The notes: generated by a model not told the origin, from the letters alone. Shown: positions 52,200 through 62,320, numbered from the stretch's first letter. The stretch: 64,000 nucleotides of DNA from Myxococcus hansupus (GCF_000280925.3 NZ_CP012109.1:2004501-2068500); one strand, 5' to 3'. Numbers and translations are program-made.

Positions 52200-53111
52200 A
52201 TGCCTCCGCGCAAACTCGTCCGGCATCTGGTGTGGCTGGAGTCCTTCGCCGCCGCGGTGGAGGCGGGCAGCATCGAGGCCGCGGCCGAGCACCTGGGGGT
52301 GGCGCGCTCGGTGGTGAGCGAGCATGTCCGCGCGTTGGAGCTGGCGTTGGCGGACGGCGCTCCGCTGCTGGAGCGAGGGCCTGGACGGCGCCTGCAGCTC
52401 ACCGCCCGGGGCGAGCGCCTCTTCGCGGGCACCCAGACGCCGCTGCACCAACTGGACATGAAGCGCCTGAGAGACCTGGCCAGCGCCGAGCCCGTGGTGC
52501 GCCTGGGGCTCAACCCGACGCTGTCCTTGTCCCTGGTGGGCACCGTGGCCCAGGACGCCGCGGCCTCGGACCTCAAGCTGGTGCTCAGCTTCGGCGGGAC
52601 GCACGAGCTGACGCGCCAGGTGCAGACGCGGCAGTTGGACCTGGCGCTGGACTTCACGCCGCTGCCCACGCACGAGGGCGTGGAGTCCGAGTCCCTGCTC
52701 CGCATGCCCTTCGTCGTGCTGGCCGGCCCGGACAACGCGTTGGCGCGCCAGGCGGCCTCGAAGAAGTCGCTGCACGTGACGGATTTGGAGGGCCAGCGCT
52801 TCGTGGACTGGCTCCGGGATGATCCATACGGCGGCGCCAACAGCGCCCGCTTCGCCGAGCACGGCGTGACAGTGGACGAGGTGGGTCGCGCGGAGAGCTT
52901 CCTGCTTCTCTACGAGTTGCTGCGCGCGTTCCGGGCCTGCGCCATCACGCCGGACCTGCGTCCCATGCACCCGTTTCCGCCAGACCTCCATGCGTGGCCG
53001 TTGATGGAGGCGGAGCCCCAGGCCGTGGAAGTCGTGGCCCTCTGGCCGTCCGGAGCGCTCAGCCCGGGGGCCCAGCTCGTGCTGGACGGGCTTCGCCGCC
53101 AGTCAGGCTAG
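52200..53111 (+). CDS. LysR family transcriptional regulator
   Basis: A 303-residue protein from ATG 52200, which has GAGG 9 nt upstream; the ATG at 52191 is too close to it. The HTH is LESFAAAVEAGSIEAAAEHLGVARSVVSEHVRALE with RGPGRRLQLTARGERL. The effector domain follows (VRLGLNPTLSLSLVG, LDLALDFTPL, FVDWLRDDPYGGANSARF). The effector is unknown. It is divergent from the sulfatase gene, with a LysR-type box between them; the aromatic amino acid hydroxylase gene 100 bp downstream on the same strand is a second possible target. Confidence 0.88.
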   Translation: MPPRKLVRHLVWLESFAAAVEAGSIEAAAEHLGVARSVVSEHVRALELALADGAPLLERGPGRRLQLTARGERLFAGTQTPLHQLDMKRLRDLASAEPVVRLGLNPTLSLSLVGTVAQDAAASDLKLVLSFGGTHELTRQVQTRQLDLALDFTPLPTHEGVESESLLRMPFVVLAGPDNALARQAASKKSLHVTDLEGQRFVDWLRDDPYGGANSARFAEHGVTVDEVGRAESFLLLYELLRAFRACAITPDLRPMHPFPPDLHAWPLMEAEPQAVEVVALWPSGALSPGAQLVLDGLRRQSG

Positions 53112-53211
53112 TCCGACGTAAAAACGACGAAGCCGTCGATTTCTGCCGGATTTCCGTTCACCCAAGGAAGGGATATCTTCAAAGAGTAGAAGATTCCGCC
53201 TGAGGTGAACG

Positions 53212-54786
53212 ATGATGACTCCCACGGAACGGACGATTGCCCGCCTGCCTGCCCATCTGCGTCGCTACGTGGTGGGGCAGGAGTACGCGGCGTATACGTC
53301 GCGCGACCAGGCCGTGTGGCGGAACATCCTGGGCTCGCTGCGCGGCCACCTGGCCGACAAGGCGCACCCTGACTACCTGGCGGGCCTGGAGGCGACGGGC
53401 ATCGGCTCGGAGTGCATCCCCAGCCTGGACGAGATGAACGAGAAGCTGGCCCGCATGGGGTGGGCCTGTGTGGGCGTGCGTGGCTTCATTCCGCCCGCCG
53501 TCTTCACGGAGCTCCAGGCGCTGGGCGTGTTGGCCATCGCCGCGGACATCCGCACCCACGAGCACATCGAATACACGCCCGCGCCGGACATCGTGCACGA
53601 GAGCGCCGGTCACGCGCCCATCATCGCGAACCGTCGCTATGCCGAGTACCTCAAGGCCTGCGGGTTGGTGGGCTTCAAGGCCATTGCCAGCGTGGAGGAC
53701 CAGGCCGTCTTCGAGGCCATCCGGAACCTGTCGGTGGTGAAGGAGGACCCGGACGCCAGTGAGGAGGAAGTGGCGCACGCGCAGGCGCGGCTGGAGGCGG
53801 CCAGCGCGAGCCGCCGCTACGTCAGCGAGAGCACGCGGGCCAGCCGCCTCTACTGGTGGACGGCGGAGTACGGCCTCGTGGGCGCCGTGGACGCGCCGCG
53901 CATCTACGGCGCGGGCCTGCTGTCCAGCATCGCCGAGGCGCAGCACTGCCTGACGCCCGCGGTGAAGAAGCTGCCGCTGAGCGTGGCGTGCGCGGACATG
54001 GACTACGACATCACGCGGATGCAGCCGCAGCTCTTCGTTGCGCGGGACTTCGAGCACCTGTTCGAGGTGCTGGAGGCGTTCGAGTCCACGCTGTCGTGGA
54101 AGCGCGGCGGCGACTTCGGTCTGACGGAGGCGCTGCGCGCGCGGACCGTCAATCACCTGGTGCTGGCGGACGGCCTCGAGGTGACGGGACAGGTGTTGGA
54201 GATGCTGGCCGCGCCGGGCCCGGTGGCGCCGGGGCTGGACACCGCGCTGGTGCGGCTGGAGGGCCCCATCCTCACGTCGCGCGAGGGCAAGTCGCTGGAC
54301 GCGCGGCCGTGGAACGGGCCGGCGCTGGTGGCCTTTGGCGCGGGCACGCTGCCGGAGCGCGGGGCGTTCAAGCTGTCGCTGGAGAGCGGGCTGGAGCTGG
54401 AGGGCTTCGCGACGGACGGCGGGCAGGTGCTGGCGCTGCGCGGTCGGCTGGCGGGGCGCGAGCTGGAGTTGCCCGCGGTGGCGAAGCTCTTCGTCACCCC
54501 GAGCCTGCCGTCGGTGGCGGGGGGACCGTCGGACCCGGAGACGTGGGACCGCTGGTACGGCGAGCTGAGCGCCTTCGCGGAGGGCGACGGCGAGGAGAAG
54601 GCCCGCTCGCGCAAGGCCCTGGCGCTGCATCCGTCACTGGCCGCGCTCTACCGCGAGGTCCGGAAGATGCGCGAGACGCACACCGTGAAGCCGGAGCGGC
54701 TGAGTCAGATCGCCGCGGCGGCCTCGGACTTCCCGGACGACTGGCTGCTGCGCGCCGAGGTGGAGGAGCTGCGCCGCCGCGTCTGA
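53212..54786 (+). CDS. Aromatic amino acid hydroxylase, long form
   Basis: A 524-residue non-heme iron, pterin-dependent hydroxylase. The core is residues 40-300: ADIRTHEHIEYTPAPDIVHE, HESAGHAP (iron ligands, two His) and WWTAEYGLVG (iron Glu), followed by GAGLLSSIAEAQHCL. The protein is far longer than bacterial phenylalanine 4-hydroxylase (about 300 residues): some 200 C-terminal residues form an extra strand-rich domain (LEVTGQVLEMLAAPGPVAPG ... ALVRLEGPILTSREGK). It probably converts Phe to Tyr (or Trp/Tyr to hydroxylated products). No dcoH or pterin gene is adjacent. Confidence 0.87.
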   Translation: MMTPTERTIARLPAHLRRYVVGQEYAAYTSRDQAVWRNILGSLRGHLADKAHPDYLAGLEATGIGSECIPSLDEMNEKLARMGWACVGVRGFIPPAVFTELQALGVLAIAADIRTHEHIEYTPAPDIVHESAGHAPIIANRRYAEYLKACGLVGFKAIASVEDQAVFEAIRNLSVVKEDPDASEEEVAHAQARLEAASASRRYVSESTRASRLYWWTAEYGLVGAVDAPRIYGAGLLSSIAEAQHCLTPAVKKLPLSVACADMDYDITRMQPQLFVARDFEHLFEVLEAFESTLSWKRGGDFGLTEALRARTVNHLVLADGLEVTGQVLEMLAAPGPVAPGLDTALVRLEGPILTSREGKSLDARPWNGPALVAFGAGTLPERGAFKLSLESGLELEGFATDGGQVLALRGRLAGRELELPAVAKLFVTPSLPSVAGGPSDPETWDRWYGELSAFAEGDGEEKARSRKALALHPSLAALYREVRKMRETHTVKPERLSQIAAAASDFPDDWLLRAEVEELRRRV

Positions 54787-54788
54787 GG

Positions 54789-55370
54789 TCAGCGGCCCCA
54801 GTCCTTCTCCTCCAGGCCTTCGCGGAGGACCCAGCGCAGGTGCTCGTCGAAGTCGAAGGTGCAGCCCGACACGTCGGGCGCGTCGGCCAGCAGCCACGTC
54901 GCCAGGTCGAAGTCGTCGTGGCGCGCCGGGAAGATGAGCGGCCCGGTGTCGCGGCGCGTCCCCGGGTCGAAGTAGTAGTAGTCGCTCACATTGTTCGAGG
55001 CGATGTACTGGAAGGGGATGATCCGCTCGCGGAGCTTCTTCTCGAGGATGGCGGCTTCCAGCTCGTCCTCGTTGTCGCCGAAGCAGCCCTCCTCGATGGT
55101 CTCCCTGGACCACTGGAGCGCCTCCAGGAGCGCGAGGGGGCTCAACATCCGGGCCCGCTCGAAGCCCCGCCAGTCCATGGCCGACAGCAGGCCGTGCCGG
55201 GAGACGAAGTCGAGGTAGGCCGGAGGGAGCGATGTGCCCACCGAGGACACCAACAGGTCGAGGTCCTTGGCGTCCACCGGCGTGAGCGACACGGACCGGA
55301 GCGGGAGGTTCGTCTCGTGCTTCAGTCGCTCTTGGAGCGCGAGAAGGGTGTCGATGGCGCTGAGGGACAT
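54789..55370 (-). CDS. SMI1/KNR4 (SUKH) family protein
   Basis: About 193 residues from ATG 55370 (MSLSAIDTLLALQERLKHE); the open frame goes further upstream without support. LDLLVSSVGTSLPPAYLDFVSRHG is the SUKH helix-strand signature, and DYYYFDPGTRRDTGPLIFPA is the usual central strand pair. SUKH proteins are often immunity proteins to polymorphic toxins but also serve other roles; no toxin gene is next to it. Convergent with the hydroxylase gene, 2 nt between stops. Confidence 0.8.
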   Translation of the reverse strand: MSLSAIDTLLALQERLKHETNLPLRSVSLTPVDAKDLDLLVSSVGTSLPPAYLDFVSRHGLLSAMDWRGFERARMLSPLALLEALQWSRETIEEGCFGDNEDELEAAILEKKLRERIIPFQYIASNNVSDYYYFDPGTRRDTGPLIFPARHDDFDLATWLLADAPDVSGCTFDFDEHLRWVLREGLEEKDWGR

Positions 55371-55490
55371 GCGGCGGCTCGGGCGGTGGGGAGCCCTGTA
55401 TATCCAAAACGCCACGGGCCCGGCCACGCGGCGCTCCGCATGGTCAGGCCCGTCTGGTGTCACGCTTCCCGTTCGCCGCGGGTGCGCGGA

Positions 55491-56237
55491 TTACTTCTCC
55501 TTGCCGGCGATCTTCCGCAGGGCCTTCTGGTCACGCACGCAGAGGATGCGGCCGACGTTGCCGAGCACGCCCTCGCGCTTCATCTCGTTGATGAGCGTGG
55601 ACACGAAGGAGCGCGAGGCGCCCACGAGGTCCGCGAGGTCCTGCTGGGTGATGCCGCGCAGGTCCGTTTCGCCGCCGTGCGGGCAGCGCTCGCCGTGGGC
55701 TTCCACCAGGGTGAGCAGGGTGTCCGCCAGGCGGGCCGGAACCTCCTTGAACGTCAGGCCCAGCACGCGCTTGCGCAGGGCACGCACGCGCTCGGCGTAG
55801 GCGCGGACCACGTCCACGGCCAGGGCGGGGCGGGCCTCGAGCTGGGCGCGGAAGTCGCGGCCCTCGATGCTCCAGACCTCGGCCTCACCGGCGGCGATGG
55901 CCATCTCTTCAATGGGCGTGCCCTCGGGGCGGAACAGCTCGCCGAAGAGGTCGCCCGGGCGGAGGATGGAGACCACGGAGCGGGTGCTGTTCTTGCCAAT
56001 GCGCATCAGGCGCACGCGGCCGGACTTCAGCAGGTAGACGCGGTCGGTGTTGTCACCGGGGCGGTAGATGGTCGAGTTGTGCGGGAAGGACTCGACCTTG
56101 AAGTAGCCCTTGAAGTCGATGGCCTCCTGGCCGGGCACCAGCTTGTTGGCGGTGACCATCATCCCGGAGCTGGTCGTCTGCAGCGGCGCCACGACGTTGG
56201 AACCGATGGGGCCGAGGGGGCGGTTGAAACCGTGCAT
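55491..56237 (-). CDS. mrpC: MrpC, Crp/Fnr-family developmental regulator
   Basis: A 248-residue protein from ATG 56237 (MHGFNRPLGPIGSNVVAPLQ). Cyclic-nucleotide-binding fold at about 40-150 (GYFKVESFPHNSTIYRPGDN, LRPGDLFGELFRPEG) and a Crp-type winged helix at about 180-235 (GITQQDLADLVGASRSFVST). It matches M. xanthus MrpC, the master regulator of fruiting body development: Thr21-Thr22 are the sites phosphorylated by the Pkn8-Pkn14 cascade, and Met26 is the start of the shorter MrpC2. It sits directly downstream of mrpB. A perfect MrpC consensus site lies upstream, consistent with known negative autoregulation. Confidence 0.95.
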   Translation of the reverse strand: MHGFNRPLGPIGSNVVAPLQTTSSGMMVTANKLVPGQEAIDFKGYFKVESFPHNSTIYRPGDNTDRVYLLKSGRVRLMRIGKNSTRSVVSILRPGDLFGELFRPEGTPIEEMAIAAGEAEVWSIEGRDFRAQLEARPALAVDVVRAYAERVRALRKRVLGLTFKEVPARLADTLLTLVEAHGERCPHGGETDLRGITQQDLADLVGASRSFVSTLINEMKREGVLGNVGRILCVRDQKALRKIAGKEK

Positions 56238-56308
56238 GGCATTACTCCTGGGAAGAAAGCGTGGGGAAGTCGGGCCGTTTGCTTCAGCGGCGAACGGGAC
56301 TTCCCTTC

Positions 56309-56324
56309 TCCAAGGAACGTGCCA
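56309..56324 (-). promoter_or_regulatory. Sigma-54-like promoter of mrpC
   Basis: On the minus strand TGGCACG-TTCC-TTGGA reads from 56324 to 56309, matching the TGGCACG-N4-TTGCA consensus except for one base in the -12 GC doublet. It is about 70 nt before the mrpC start, with activator-like repeats 100-150 bp further upstream, as expected for MrpB-driven sigma-54 transcription. Confidence 0.65.
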
Positions 56325-56406
56325 GCGGGAATTGAAATGGTTCCGGGACAACACCGCCTGAAATGCCGGGTACTTAGCGCTACAGGCCCGCACTGACCCC
56401 CGCTCT

Positions 56407-56424
56407 GTGTCCAAAACCTGAAAC
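56407..56424. promoter_or_regulatory. Second, weaker MrpC-type site
   Basis: GTGTC-N8-GAAAC, one mismatch from the MrpC consensus GTGTY-N8-RACAC. It lies just on the promoter side of the CGTTCAAA repeats, so bound MrpC could interfere with the activator. Confidence 0.5.
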
Positions 56425-56428
56425 AGAA

Positions 56429-56467
56429 CGTTCAAACAGTCTGATCAATTTGAACGAAACGTTCAAA
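56429..56467. promoter_or_regulatory. Activator half-site repeats (candidate MrpB enhancer)
   Basis: Three copies of CGTTCAAA: 56429-56436 (+), 56449-56456 (inverted) and 56460-56467 (+). The last two form the 19-bp palindrome TTTGAACG-AAA-CGTTCAAA. They lie 105-145 bp upstream of the sigma-54-like element, the normal distance for an NtrC-type enhancer. MrpB as the ligand is inferred. Confidence 0.6.
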
Positions 56468-56479
56468 CCGGAGGGGTGA

Positions 56480-56497
56480 GTGTCGCGGCAGTGACAC
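56480..56497. promoter_or_regulatory. Consensus MrpC binding site
   Basis: GTGTC-N8-GACAC, a perfect match to the palindromic MrpC consensus GTGTY-N8-RACAC, 13 bp before the mrpB-side edge of the mrpC upstream region and 12 bp from the CGTTCAAA repeats. Confidence 0.75.
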
Positions 56498-56510
56498 TGT
56501 CCAAGAGTGC

Positions 56511-57971
<1,461 letters not shown>

Positions 57972-57978
57972 GGCGCTC

Positions 57979-58971
57979 TCAAATGGCGAACGTCAACGTC
58001 AGCACCACGCCCGGCTCGGCGCTTCCGCGGGCGGACACGTCGCCTCCCACGCCCATCATCACCCGCCGCAGGGCGGCCAGGGACAGGCCGGCGCCGCGCG
58101 CCAGCCGGGAGCCGAAGGGTTCGAACAAGGTGCCGTTCTCCTCGGGAGGAAGGGCGGCCACCGGGTCGTGGAGGATCATCAGCACCTGACCCGGGCCTCC
58201 CCGGCGCAGGGCCACCTCCACGGGGCTGCCCTCGGGTTGGCCCATGGCGACGTTGAGCAGCACCTGGGCCAGGACGGGCCGCAGGCGGTTGGGGTCCACG
58301 CGGACGCGGGGGATGTCGGGCTCCTCGTCCACGCGGACCTCCACGCGGCGCTCGGCCAGCTCGGGGGCGACCATCTCCGTGGCCTCCTGGACCACCGAGC
58401 GCAGCGGATGGGCATCCGTCTTGGGCGTGGTGTCCCGGCCGTACTCGGACAGGAGCCAGAGCATCCGCTCCATGGTGCGAATCTCCCGGTTGGCGATGGT
58501 GAGCCGCCGCTTGTCCCGGTCATTGAGGCCGGTGTTTCGGGCGAGCGTCTGCACGGCCATCTTCACCGAGGAGAGCGGGTTGCGAATCTCGTGGCTGAGC
58601 GAGGACGACAGCCGTGAAATCTGCACCGGCGGCGCGCCGTCCAGCAGGGTGTTGAGGTCCAGCACGGTGGCGCTGGCCTCGCCCGCGTCCAGGCCCAGGG
58701 ACAGGCGCAGGGGCGTGGCGTCCTCGCCGCCCAGGTTCGCGGAGATGAACTCCACGGCGCGGCGGTCCTCGCGGGCACGGTGGTCCAGTTCGCGGGCGCG
58801 CGCGGCGGAGACCCCGAGCACGTCGTGCAGGGGCCGCTCCAAGAGCGCCTCCGCGGGGCGGCGCAGGATGCTGGCGAGGTCGCCTTCGGCGCGTGTCACC
58901 CGCAGGCTCGGAGTCCAGGCGAGCGTCGCGGCTTGCAGGAGATGGGTGTTCATTTGGTGGGCCTGAAACAT
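57979..58971 (-). CDS. mrpA: MrpA, cytoplasmic sensor histidine kinase
   Basis: 330 residues from ATG 58971 (MFQAHQMNTHLL); ATG 58953 is an alternative and neither has a clear ribosome binding site. No membrane segments. A PAS-like N-terminal part (10-105) precedes the dimerisation/phosphoacceptor helix SSSLSHEIRNPLSSVKMAV (His127). The ATPase domain is degenerate: the N box is LAQVLLNVAMGQ and the G1 box reads LHDPVAALPPEEN without the DxGxG glycines. This fits proposals that M. xanthus MrpA works more as an MrpB phosphatase than as a kinase. It is the first gene of mrpAB, divergent from the spermidine-synthase-like gene. Confidence 0.9.
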   Translation of the reverse strand: MFQAHQMNTHLLQAATLAWTPSLRVTRAEGDLASILRRPAEALLERPLHDVLGVSAARARELDHRAREDRRAVEFISANLGGEDATPLRLSLGLDAGEASATVLDLNTLLDGAPPVQISRLSSSLSHEIRNPLSSVKMAVQTLARNTGLNDRDKRRLTIANREIRTMERMLWLLSEYGRDTTPKTDAHPLRSVVQEATEMVAPELAERRVEVRVDEEPDIPRVRVDPNRLRPVLAQVLLNVAMGQPEGSPVEVALRRGGPGQVLMILHDPVAALPPEENGTLFEPFGSRLARGAGLSLAALRRVMMGVGGDVSARGSAEPGVVLTLTFAI

Positions 58972-58997
58972 ACCGACTAAGGTTCCGCGCTGTCCCC

Positions 58998-61871
58998 ATG
59001 TCATCTACGGCGCGTTTTCCTAAGAACCTTGTGGCTTGCCTCCTCTTCCTCTCCGGGGCGACCGCACTCGTCTATGAGCTCGTCTGGTCCAAGTACCTCG
59101 GGAATGTCCTGGGGAACAGCGGGCAGGCGCACGCCGTGGTGCTCGCCACGTTCATGGGAGGGCAGGCCCTGGGGGCATTTGTCTTCGGGCGGACAGCCGA
59201 CCGGGCAAAGAACCCCCTGGCCCTTTACGGCATCCTGGAGCTGGGCGTCGGCCTGTACGCGCTGGCCTTCCCCTATGTGCTCGACGTGCTGGGGGCGCTC
59301 TGGTTGAGCGTGGCACCCGCGGTGCCGGACGGCTACCGGCTGGGGCCTCGGCTGCTCGTGTCCGCGCTGTCGCTGCTGGTGCCCACGCTGCTGATGGGCG
59401 GCACGCTGCCCGCGCTGGTGCGGCACTTCGCCTCCAGCCTGACGGGCGTGCGCTACGAACTGGCGCGGCTGTACGCGGTCAACAGCCTGGGCGCGGCGGT
59501 GGGTGTCTTCATCGCGGGCACGAAGCTGGTGCCGGCCATTGGCTTGTCCTCGTCCGCGAACATGGCGGCGGGCCTCAACATCCTCCTGGCCTTCGGCGCG
59601 CTGGCGCTGGCACGCCGCTTCGCCCCCGCGCTGGCTCCGGGGCAGTCACCTCCCGCCGGGAGCGACGAGGACGAGGTGTCCTATCCGCGCATCGCGGTGC
59701 GGGCCGCGCTCATCGGCGTGCTGCTGTCGGGCTTCACGTCCATGCTGTACCAGGTGACGTGGATCCGCCTGCTGTCCATCGTCCTGGGCGCGTCCACCTA
59801 CGCCTTCACGCTCATCCTCACCGCGTTCATCATGGGCATCGGCCTGGGCAGCTTCTGGCTGATGACGCGCAAGGGGAAGGTGGACTCGCTGCGACTCTTC
59901 GGTCGCTTGCAGGTGGCGTTGGTGGCCAGCATCTGCGTGGCCCTGCCGCTCTACGTCCGGCTGCCGCACCTGTTCCGCAAGGCGCAGTGGATGATGACGC
60001 GCTCGCTGGAGACGTGGCCGCTGTTCCAGCTCCTGACCTTCAGCTTCTGCTGTCTGGTGCTGCTGGTGCCCACCTTCTTCATGGGCGCGGCCTTCCCGGC
60101 GGCGGCGCGCGTGGCCACGGCCAAGGTGTCCGAGGTGGGCCGCCAACTCGGCGGCGTGTACCTGTGGAACACCGTGGGGACCATCACCGGTTCGGCGCTG
60201 GGCGTCCTGGTGCTGATGCCGTGGTGGGGCATGGAGGGCAACTTCATCGCGGGCGTGACGGCGAACCTGATTGGCGCGGGGCTGGCCTTCCACGCGATGC
60301 CGGACCGGCCCAAGCAGCCCGCGCGCGCGCTGTGGCCGGTGGCCGCCACCGCGGGGCTGGCGGTGGTGGTGCTGGGGAGCATGAGTGGCTGGGCGGTGCG
60401 GCTGTCAGGCATCGCCTCCATCCGTTCGCACCAGAAGCCGCCGGAGAGCTACGCGAAGCTGGTGGCGGACACCGAGGCCATCATCCGCCCCATCTTCTAC
60501 CAGGACGACACCTTCGCCACGGTGATGGTGGCGGACGCGCCGGCGGACAACCTGCGCTTCATGAAGCTCAACGGGAAGATCGACGCGTCCAACGGCGGTG
60601 ACGTGGAGACGCAGGTGGTGGCAGGCCACCTGGGCGCGCTCCTGCATCCGCGCGAGCCGAAGACGGTGTTGCTGGTGGGCGCCGGCGCGGCGATTACGGC
60701 GGGCAGCGTGCTGGCGCACCCGGTGGACCACCTGGACATGGTGGAGATTGCCCCGGCCGTCATCGACGCGGCGCGCCTGTTCAAGGCGGACAACCGCAAC
60801 GCCGTGGACGACCCGCGCACGCACGTGCACGTGGACGACGCCAAGACGTTCATGGCGCTGTCGCCGCGCAAGTACGACCTGGTGGTGAGCGTGCCCTCCA
60901 ACCCGTGGGTGGCGGGCGTGTCCGGCCTCTTCACGCGGGACTTCTTCCAGACGGTGAACCAGCACTTGGCGGATGACGGCGTGCTGGTGCAGTGGATTCA
61001 CACCTACGAGAGCAACGAGGACCTCATCAAGCTGGTGGTCCGCACCCTGCGCGACACCTTCCCCCACGCCACCACGTGGCTGGGGCCGCAGGACCTGGTG
61101 CTGGTGGCCAGCCGCAAGCCCCTGTCCTTCGACGCCGCGCGCGTCGCGGAGCGGATGCTGCACCCCGAGGTGCAGAAGGACTTGTCCCGCGTCGGCATCA
61201 CCGACGTGTTCGGGCTGCTCTCCAAGCAGGTGCACAGCGAGGCGGGGCAGCTCGAGTTCGCGGGCAAGGGGCCCATCAACACGGACGACCACAACCTGCT
61301 GGAGTACACGTCGCCCATCGCCTTCTTCGTGTCGAACCTGGACGTGCGGGTGAAGGACGAGCGGCGCGCGCCGGAAGGGGCCGACCGGCTGTTCCTCCAC
61401 GACTACGTGCAGCAGCACCCGCCCACGGCGGAGCAGGCCGCCAGGGTGTACCGGAACATCGAGCGCTACCACGCGGCCAATGACCCCATGGTGCGCGGCG
61501 CGGCGGCGCAGTGGCGGCGCCTCGCCCCGGACAGCCCGGACTCCGCCCTGGCCCTGGGCTCGGCGGCGCTGGCCCAGCAGGACCTCACGCTGGCGGCCTC
61601 GTTGCTGGAGCCGGAGGTGGCCCGTGGCGGGCGCACGCCGGCGCTGGTGACGGCGTACCTGAAGCTGGTGACGGCGCGCATCTGGGCGTCGCGCACCATG
61701 TGGACACCGGTAGGTGCCCAGGCGGATGCGGTGGCGATGGGGCGCGAGGTTGCGGCCCGGCATCCCGACGACGAAAATCTGGCCCGGGCGCTGCGCTCGC
61801 TCTGCGAGGCACTCCCGAGTTCGGCTTGTAACGGCGCAACGGCCCCTGTCGCCGCCCCCGCGAACCCCTGA
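58998..61871 (+). CDS. Membrane-fused spermidine-synthase-like protein
   Basis: A 957-residue protein from ATG 58998. Residues 1-520 contain about 12-14 TM segments in an MFS-like arrangement (GATALVYELVWSKYLGNVLG, GGTLPALVRHF, SGFTSMLYQVTWIRLLSIVL); about 550-800 is a spermine/spermidine synthase-type Rossmann domain (VLLVGAGAAITAGSVLAHPV, DMVEIAPAVIDAARLF, YDLVVSVPSNPWVAGVSGLF); the end is helical and TPR-like. Substrate residues for polyamine synthesis are not clearly kept (the GGGDG loop reads GAGAA), so another aminopropyl- or methyl-transfer reaction is possible. Divergent from mrpA with only 26 nt between start codons. Confidence 0.85.
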   Translation: MSSTARFPKNLVACLLFLSGATALVYELVWSKYLGNVLGNSGQAHAVVLATFMGGQALGAFVFGRTADRAKNPLALYGILELGVGLYALAFPYVLDVLGALWLSVAPAVPDGYRLGPRLLVSALSLLVPTLLMGGTLPALVRHFASSLTGVRYELARLYAVNSLGAAVGVFIAGTKLVPAIGLSSSANMAAGLNILLAFGALALARRFAPALAPGQSPPAGSDEDEVSYPRIAVRAALIGVLLSGFTSMLYQVTWIRLLSIVLGASTYAFTLILTAFIMGIGLGSFWLMTRKGKVDSLRLFGRLQVALVASICVALPLYVRLPHLFRKAQWMMTRSLETWPLFQLLTFSFCCLVLLVPTFFMGAAFPAAARVATAKVSEVGRQLGGVYLWNTVGTITGSALGVLVLMPWWGMEGNFIAGVTANLIGAGLAFHAMPDRPKQPARALWPVAATAGLAVVVLGSMSGWAVRLSGIASIRSHQKPPESYAKLVADTEAIIRPIFYQDDTFATVMVADAPADNLRFMKLNGKIDASNGGDVETQVVAGHLGALLHPREPKTVLLVGAGAAITAGSVLAHPVDHLDMVEIAPAVIDAARLFKADNRNAVDDPRTHVHVDDAKTFMALSPRKYDLVVSVPSNPWVAGVSGLFTRDFFQTVNQHLADDGVLVQWIHTYESNEDLIKLVVRTLRDTFPHATTWLGPQDLVLVASRKPLSFDAARVAERMLHPEVQKDLSRVGITDVFGLLSKQVHSEAGQLEFAGKGPINTDDHNLLEYTSPIAFFVSNLDVRVKDERRAPEGADRLFLHDYVQQHPPTAEQAARVYRNIERYHAANDPMVRGAAAQWRRLAPDSPDSALALGSAALAQQDLTLAASLLEPEVARGGRTPALVTAYLKLVTARIWASRTMWTPVGAQADAVAMGREVAARHPDDENLARALRSLCEALPSSACNGATAPVAAPANP

Positions 61872-62035
61872 AATGGGCTCGTGGATCATCAAAAAAGGGG
61901 CAACCTGCTGAAATCACAGGCAATTCCCACCATCCTCCCGATGACCGATGGAGGTGGAAGTGGGATCTGCCCTAGGGTGTGAATCACCCAAGCAGCAGGG
62001 TGTCTTTTCCACCACTGCAATCCCCGGAGAGTTCC

Positions 62036-62290
62036 ATGAAGGCGACCTCGAAGAAGCAGCTCCGTAAGGCCCGTGGCCAAGGCATGACCGAGTACATCAT
62101 CATCGTCGCCCTGATCGCGATCGCGGCCATCGGCGTGGTGACCCTGTTCGGCGACAACATCCGCAAGCTGTTCGGCGCGTCCGCCGCGGCCCTGGCCGGT
62201 AACGACAGCGTGCAGAACGATGGTCAGAGCTCCAACGACACGCTGAACAAGAAGACGATGAAGAACTTCGGTCAGAACAACGCCTACTGA
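62036..62290 (+). CDS. Flp-type pilin, orphan
   Basis: An 84-residue protein from ATG 62036 (MKATSKKQLRKARGQGMTEY). The motif G-QGMTEY, with Glu at +5 and Tyr at +6 after the cleaved Gly, followed by the hydrophobic helix IIIVALIAIAAIGVVTLFG, is the class III (Flp/Tad) prepilin signature. The mature protein would be about 70 residues with a polar, Asn/Ser-rich tail. No tad genes are in the window, so assembly would rely on a locus elsewhere. Confidence 0.85.
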   Translation: MKATSKKQLRKARGQGMTEYIIIVALIAIAAIGVVTLFGDNIRKLFGASAAALAGNDSVQNDGQSSNDTLNKKTMKNFGQNNAY

Positions 62291-62304
62291 GCGTTGCTGA
62301 CGGG

Positions 62305-62320
62305 GGAGCCTCCGGGCTCC
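62305..62320 (+). terminator. Candidate terminator of the pilin gene
   Basis: GGAGCC (62305-62310) and GGCTCC (62315-62320) with loop TCCG, followed by TTGGTTCT, 14 nt after the pilin stop. Confidence 0.55.
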
